Part shown: piece after piece, positions 61,402-64,000 of the stretch
How the letters are laid out: the number at the start of each line of letters is the position of its first letter
Position numbering within the stretch: the first letter of the stretch is position 1
DNA from: Exilibacterium sp.
Lineage (GTDB): Bacteria; Pseudomonadota; Gammaproteobacteria; Pseudomonadales; Cellvibrionaceae
NCBI GenBank assembly: GCA_028280195.1
Contig: JANQMH010000098.1
Coordinates: 99,565 to 163,564 of the forward strand
Length of the DNA: 64,000 nucleotides
Reading direction: 5' to 3'
Made by a program: the position numbers and the translations under genes
The notes under the pieces: model-generated
The model's database searches: none
Told to the model about the DNA's origin: nothing
What the model saw: the letters and a program-made list of their open reading frames with translations, nothing else

Positions 61402-62565
61402 ATGCCAAATCAATTGCTAACCACCAGCCTATTCGCGGCCGCACTGTTACTTTCGCCCGGTGCCGCCGCTGTACTGCCGGCAGAACCGCTGGGCAAGGTG
61501 GAATCGCTCAAAGTCCCCTATCCGCCGCACTGGGTATTTGCTCACGACGCAGCCTTCTTTCATATGACCGCCGGGCGCTATGTACTGCTCGATCCGCTGG
61601 CCGAAACCGGCCCCGGGCAGTACAAGGGCATGATCGACGGCGCGTTTATCAGCGCCTTCGCCCAGTCGCCGGGCAGGGGTGAGGTCTACGTGGTCGAAAC
61701 CTTCTACAGCCGCGGTACGCGCGGCCAGCGCACCGATGTGGTGACCATTTACGACAGCGCCAATCTCAGCCCGGTGGCCGAAGTAGTGATGCCGCCGGCG
61801 CAGCGTATGAGTTCCATGCCCGAGCGCTATGCCGCCCTGACTCTGCGCGATGAAAGCCTGCTGCTGGTTACCAATATGAATCCCGGCACCTCCGTGAGCG
61901 TCATCGATCTGCAAAAACGCCAGTATCTGGCGACGGTGCCGACACCCGGCTGTATTCTCACCTACCCGACCGGCAACAGCGGTTTCAGTTCGCTGTGCGG
62001 CGACGGCGCGCTGATGACTAAGGTGCTGGATAAAAACGGCGAAGTGGTGCGCAGCCATCGCAGTAAACCTTTTTTCGATGCCAATACCGACCCGCTGTTT
62101 GAAAAGCCCGCCATCATCGACGGTATCGCCTACTTCCCGACCTTCAAGGGATGGGTTTTTCCTGTCGATCTGCGCGGCGAGAAACCGAAAATCGGCAAGC
62201 CGTGGTCGCTGTTGAGCGAGGCGGACAAAGCCGAGGGCTGGCGCCCCGGCGGCTGGCAGCTTCACGCCGAGGATGAGGCCGGGCGCTTCTATATTCTCAT
62301 GCACCCGCAGGGGCGCAATGGCAGCCACAAAGACGGCGGCCCGGAGCTGTGGGTCTATGATGCCGCCAAGCAGCGGCGCCTGCAGCGTGTCAAACTCAAT
62401 ACCTGGGGCATATCGGTGTCGGCGACCCGCGGCAGTAAGCCGCTGTTGCTGGTAACCAACGCCGAGATGCAACTGGACGTTTACGACGCCCGCCAGGGTA
62501 AGTACCTGCGCACCCTGGCAAACTTCGGTCAGGAAACGCCGTTTCTGGTTCACCCGGTGGAATGA
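61402..62565 (+). CDS. mauB: amine dehydrogenase heavy (beta-propeller) subunit
   Basis: A 387-residue periplasmic subunit of a tryptophan-tryptophylquinone amine dehydrogenase (methylamine or aromatic amine type). The signal peptide (TTSLFAAALLLSPGAAA) is followed by a seven-bladed propeller (PHWVFAHDAAFFHMTAGRYV, then MIDGAFISAF, and WRPGGWQLHAEDEAGRFYIL). ATG 61402, preceded by AGAGAA, is preferred over the in-frame GTG-type start upstream at 61372. The start of the mauBEDA-like run. Whether the substrate is methylamine or a phenylalkylamine cannot be read. Confidence 0.9.
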   Translation: MPNQLLTTSLFAAALLLSPGAAAVLPAEPLGKVESLKVPYPPHWVFAHDAAFFHMTAGRYVLLDPLAETGPGQYKGMIDGAFISAFAQSPGRGEVYVVETFYSRGTRGQRTDVVTIYDSANLSPVAEVVMPPAQRMSSMPERYAALTLRDESLLLVTNMNPGTSVSVIDLQKRQYLATVPTPGCILTYPTGNSGFSSLCGDGALMTKVLDKNGEVVRSHRSKPFFDANTDPLFEKPAIIDGIAYFPTFKGWVFPVDLRGEKPKIGKPWSLLSEADKAEGWRPGGWQLHAEDEAGRFYILMHPQGRNGSHKDGGPELWVYDAAKQRRLQRVKLNTWGISVSATRGSKPLLLVTNAEMQLDVYDARQGKYLRTLANFGQETPFLVHPVE

Positions 62566-63113
62566 TGATAGCCGATCCGCAATTACAACTCACTGCCGCC
62601 CTGGTGCTGAGCGCCGTATTGGCATCGGCCGCCTGGCACAAACTGCGCTCAGCCGCTCGCTTCGAACGGGTTCTGGCCCGCTACGATCTCTTGCCGCAGG
62701 CGTCCTTGGCACTGCTGAGCCGCCTGCTGCCGGCGCTGGAGCTGGTGCTGGCACTGGCGCTGCTGCTGCCGTTCAGCCGCGCCGGTGCCGGTGCGATGTC
62801 GGCGCTGCTGTTACTCACTTACATGCTGGCGATTGCCGTTAACCTGCTGCGCGGGCGCAGTCATATCGACTGTGGTTGCGGCGACACCGATACCGGCCTG
62901 AGCCCGGGCCTGCTGTGGCGCAACGCCTATCTGCTGGCGTTTGCCGTCACTGTGGCCGCGCCGGCCTTTATTGCACCGGCCTCGCCGCTGCGCGAGGGCT
63001 CGTGGCTGGACCTGGTTTTCGCCGTACTCGGTGCCTGTGCGCTGGGTCTTATCTACGCGACCTGGACCCAGCTGCTGGCCAATCAGAGCTACCGACAGAG
63101 GATGGGGCCTTAA
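62562..63113 (+). CDS. mauE: methylamine utilisation protein MauE
   Basis: A 183-residue inner-membrane protein with four or five hydrophobic helices, of the MauE/DoxX-like group. A cysteine pair in SHIDCGCGDT fits a redox role in disulfide formation of the light subunit. ATG 62562 overlaps the mauB stop (ATGA) and its own stop overlaps the next start (TAATG). It is required for light-subunit maturation in known mau systems. Confidence 0.9.
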   Translation: MMIADPQLQLTAALVLSAVLASAAWHKLRSAARFERVLARYDLLPQASLALLSRLLPALELVLALALLLPFSRAGAGAMSALLLLTYMLAIAVNLLRGRSHIDCGCGDTDTGLSPGLLWRNAYLLAFAVTVAAPAFIAPASPLREGSWLDLVFAVLGACALGLIYATWTQLLANQSYRQRMGP

Positions 63114-63724
63114 TGGAACAGATGTTAATCGTATCGAACATTATACTGTGGTGTGCAGTTATCGTCTTGACTGTGTTTGTATTTGCGCTGGCCCGGCAGG
63201 TCGGCGTGCTGTACGAGCGGGTCGCACCCGCCGGTGCGCTGGCGCTCAACCGGGTGCTGGAAGTGGGCAGTGAGGCGCCGGCGCTGGCATTGCAGACGCT
63301 CGCCGGCGGGCGTATCAGTGTCGGCGGCCGGCGCGAAAACGGGCGCTGCCAGCTGCTGTTTTTTCTGGCCCCGGACTGCCCTGTCTGCAAGCAACTGCTG
63401 GCGCCGCTCAAATCCGCAGCCCGCGCCGAGGCCGACTGGCTGGAGCTGGTGCTGGCCAGCGATGGCGACGGCGCTGCCCGGCATCGCCGGTTTGTCGACG
63501 GCGCCGGTCTCAATGATTTCGCTTACATCATCTCGGCAGCGCTCGGCAAGCGTTACGGTGTCAGCAAATTGCCCTACGCTGTGCTGATCGACGAGCAGGG
63601 CCTGATTGCCGCTCTGGGCATCGTCAATTCGCGCGAGCATCTGGAGAGCCTGTTCGAGGCCAGAGAGCGCGCAGTCGCTTCGATTCAGGATTACTATCGG
63701 GTTCAGGTGGAGAATAAACCATGA
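63113..63724 (+). CDS. mauD: thiol-disulfide oxidoreductase MauD
   Basis: A 203-residue protein with an N-terminal membrane anchor (IVSNIILWCAVIVLTVFVFA) and a thioredoxin-like domain. The active site is CPVC in LFFLAPDCPVCKQLLAPLK, and the cis-proline loop SKLPYAVLID follows. It works in the periplasm on the many disulfides of the light subunit. ATG 63113 overlaps the mauE stop; longer frames upstream are out of the mauE reading context and rejected. Confidence 0.9.
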   Translation: MEQMLIVSNIILWCAVIVLTVFVFALARQVGVLYERVAPAGALALNRVLEVGSEAPALALQTLAGGRISVGGRRENGRCQLLFFLAPDCPVCKQLLAPLKSAARAEADWLELVLASDGDGAARHRRFVDGAGLNDFAYIISAALGKRYGVSKLPYAVLIDEQGLIAALGIVNSREHLESLFEARERAVASIQDYYRVQVENKP

Positions 63725-64000
63725 AATGGCTGGACCGTTTTACCGAGCGCGGTGCCCGCAAGCTGGCGCAGCACACTTCGAGACGCAGTGTATTGACCGG
63801 CCTGGGTTCGCTGCTGGTGGGCGCCGGTGCCGCGCCGCTGTTACCGGTGGCCAGGGCGCAGGACAGCGGCAGGCAGCCGCCCCATCCCGGTGAAGAGGGA
63901 GACCCCAATGCCTGTGACTACTGGCGTTACTGCGCCATCGACGGCTTTCTGTGCGGTTGCTGCGGCGGCAGCTTCAACACCTGCCCGCCCGGTACGGAAA
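63721..64000 (+). CDS. mauA: amine dehydrogenase light subunit, cut by the window end
   Basis: The first 93 codons of the light subunit, which carries the tryptophan-tryptophylquinone cofactor. A twin-arginine signal (SRRSVLTGLGSLLVGAG) is followed by the cysteine-rich start of the mature chain (ACDYWRYCAIDGFLCGCCGG, then SFNTCPPGTE). The cofactor tryptophans lie beyond the window end, so cofactor formation cannot be checked. It overlaps the mauD stop (ATGA). Confidence 0.92.
   Translation, partial: MKWLDRFTERGARKLAQHTSRRSVLTGLGSLLVGAGAAPLLPVARAQDSGRQPPHPGEEGDPNACDYWRYCAIDGFLCGCCGGSFNTCPPGTE

Overview
The window is a chromosomal segment of a gammaproteobacterium and carries the origin-proximal core of the genome. 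The gene order glmS-glmU-atpCDGAHFEBI-parB-parA-rsmG-mnmG on the minus strand, then mnmE-yidC-yidD-rnpA-rpmH on the minus strand, then dnaA-dnaN-recF-gyrB on the plus strand is the Pseudomonas-type origin layout. TonB-dependent receptors, RND efflux, DASH photolyase and a quinoprotein amine dehydrogenase point to an aerobic, probably marine or aquatic member of the Pseudomonadales/Cellvibrionales side of the class. That lineage call is inference; the gene calls are not.

Layout. 0.3-5.0 kb: a four-gene signalling operon (PAS-PAS histidine kinase, single-domain receiver, second histidine kinase, receiver-GGDEF-EAL protein), all joined by start/stop overlaps or short gaps and ending in cyclic-di-GMP turnover. 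5.2-9.5 kb: an RND efflux pair (lipoprotein adaptor and inner-membrane pump). 9.5-20 kb: glmS, glmU and the complete nine-gene ATP synthase operon, with a strong bidirectional terminator between atpC and glmU and a near-consensus sigma70 promoter before atpI. 20-24.4 kb: parB, parA, rsmG, mnmG. 24.4-29.5 kb: mnmE, yidC, yidD, rnpA, rpmH, flanked on both sides by AT-rich gene-free stretches that each hold several DnaA boxes. 29.5-35.9 kb: dnaA, dnaN, recF, gyrB, with two parS-type ParB sites inside recF.

35.9-38.4 kb: a low-GC three-gene cassette directly behind gyrB. It encodes a TIGR04255-like protein, a helix-turn-helix protein and a protein I do not recognise, preceded by a promoter overlapped by three TGTGCAA direct repeats at exact 12-bp spacing. 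This is the best candidate for an undescribed system in the window. 38.6-43.7 kb: a class III aminotransferase with a divergent LysR regulator, and a giant DUF4397 lipoprotein built from two similar halves of four repeats. 43.7-44.3 kb: a gap holding a small remnant of an RND pump gene.

44.3-51.3 kb: pxpA-pxpB-pxpC (5-oxoprolinase), a divergent serine hydrolase / SMP-30 pair, a DASH-type cryptochrome/photolyase and a divergent dihaem cytochrome c. 51.6-54.1 kb: DUF3015 and DUF4105 envelope proteins. 54.1-55.4 kb: an antitoxin/RES-toxin pair with a TAATG junction. 55.7-64.0 kb: a small membrane protein, an AraC regulator, a TonB-dependent receptor, an aldehyde dehydrogenase and the start of a tryptophylquinone amine dehydrogenase operon (mauB-E-D-A-like) cut by the window end. 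Together the last block reads as uptake and oxidative deamination of a primary amine, followed by oxidation of the resulting aldehyde.

No tRNA, rRNA, CRISPR array or intact insertion sequence was seen.
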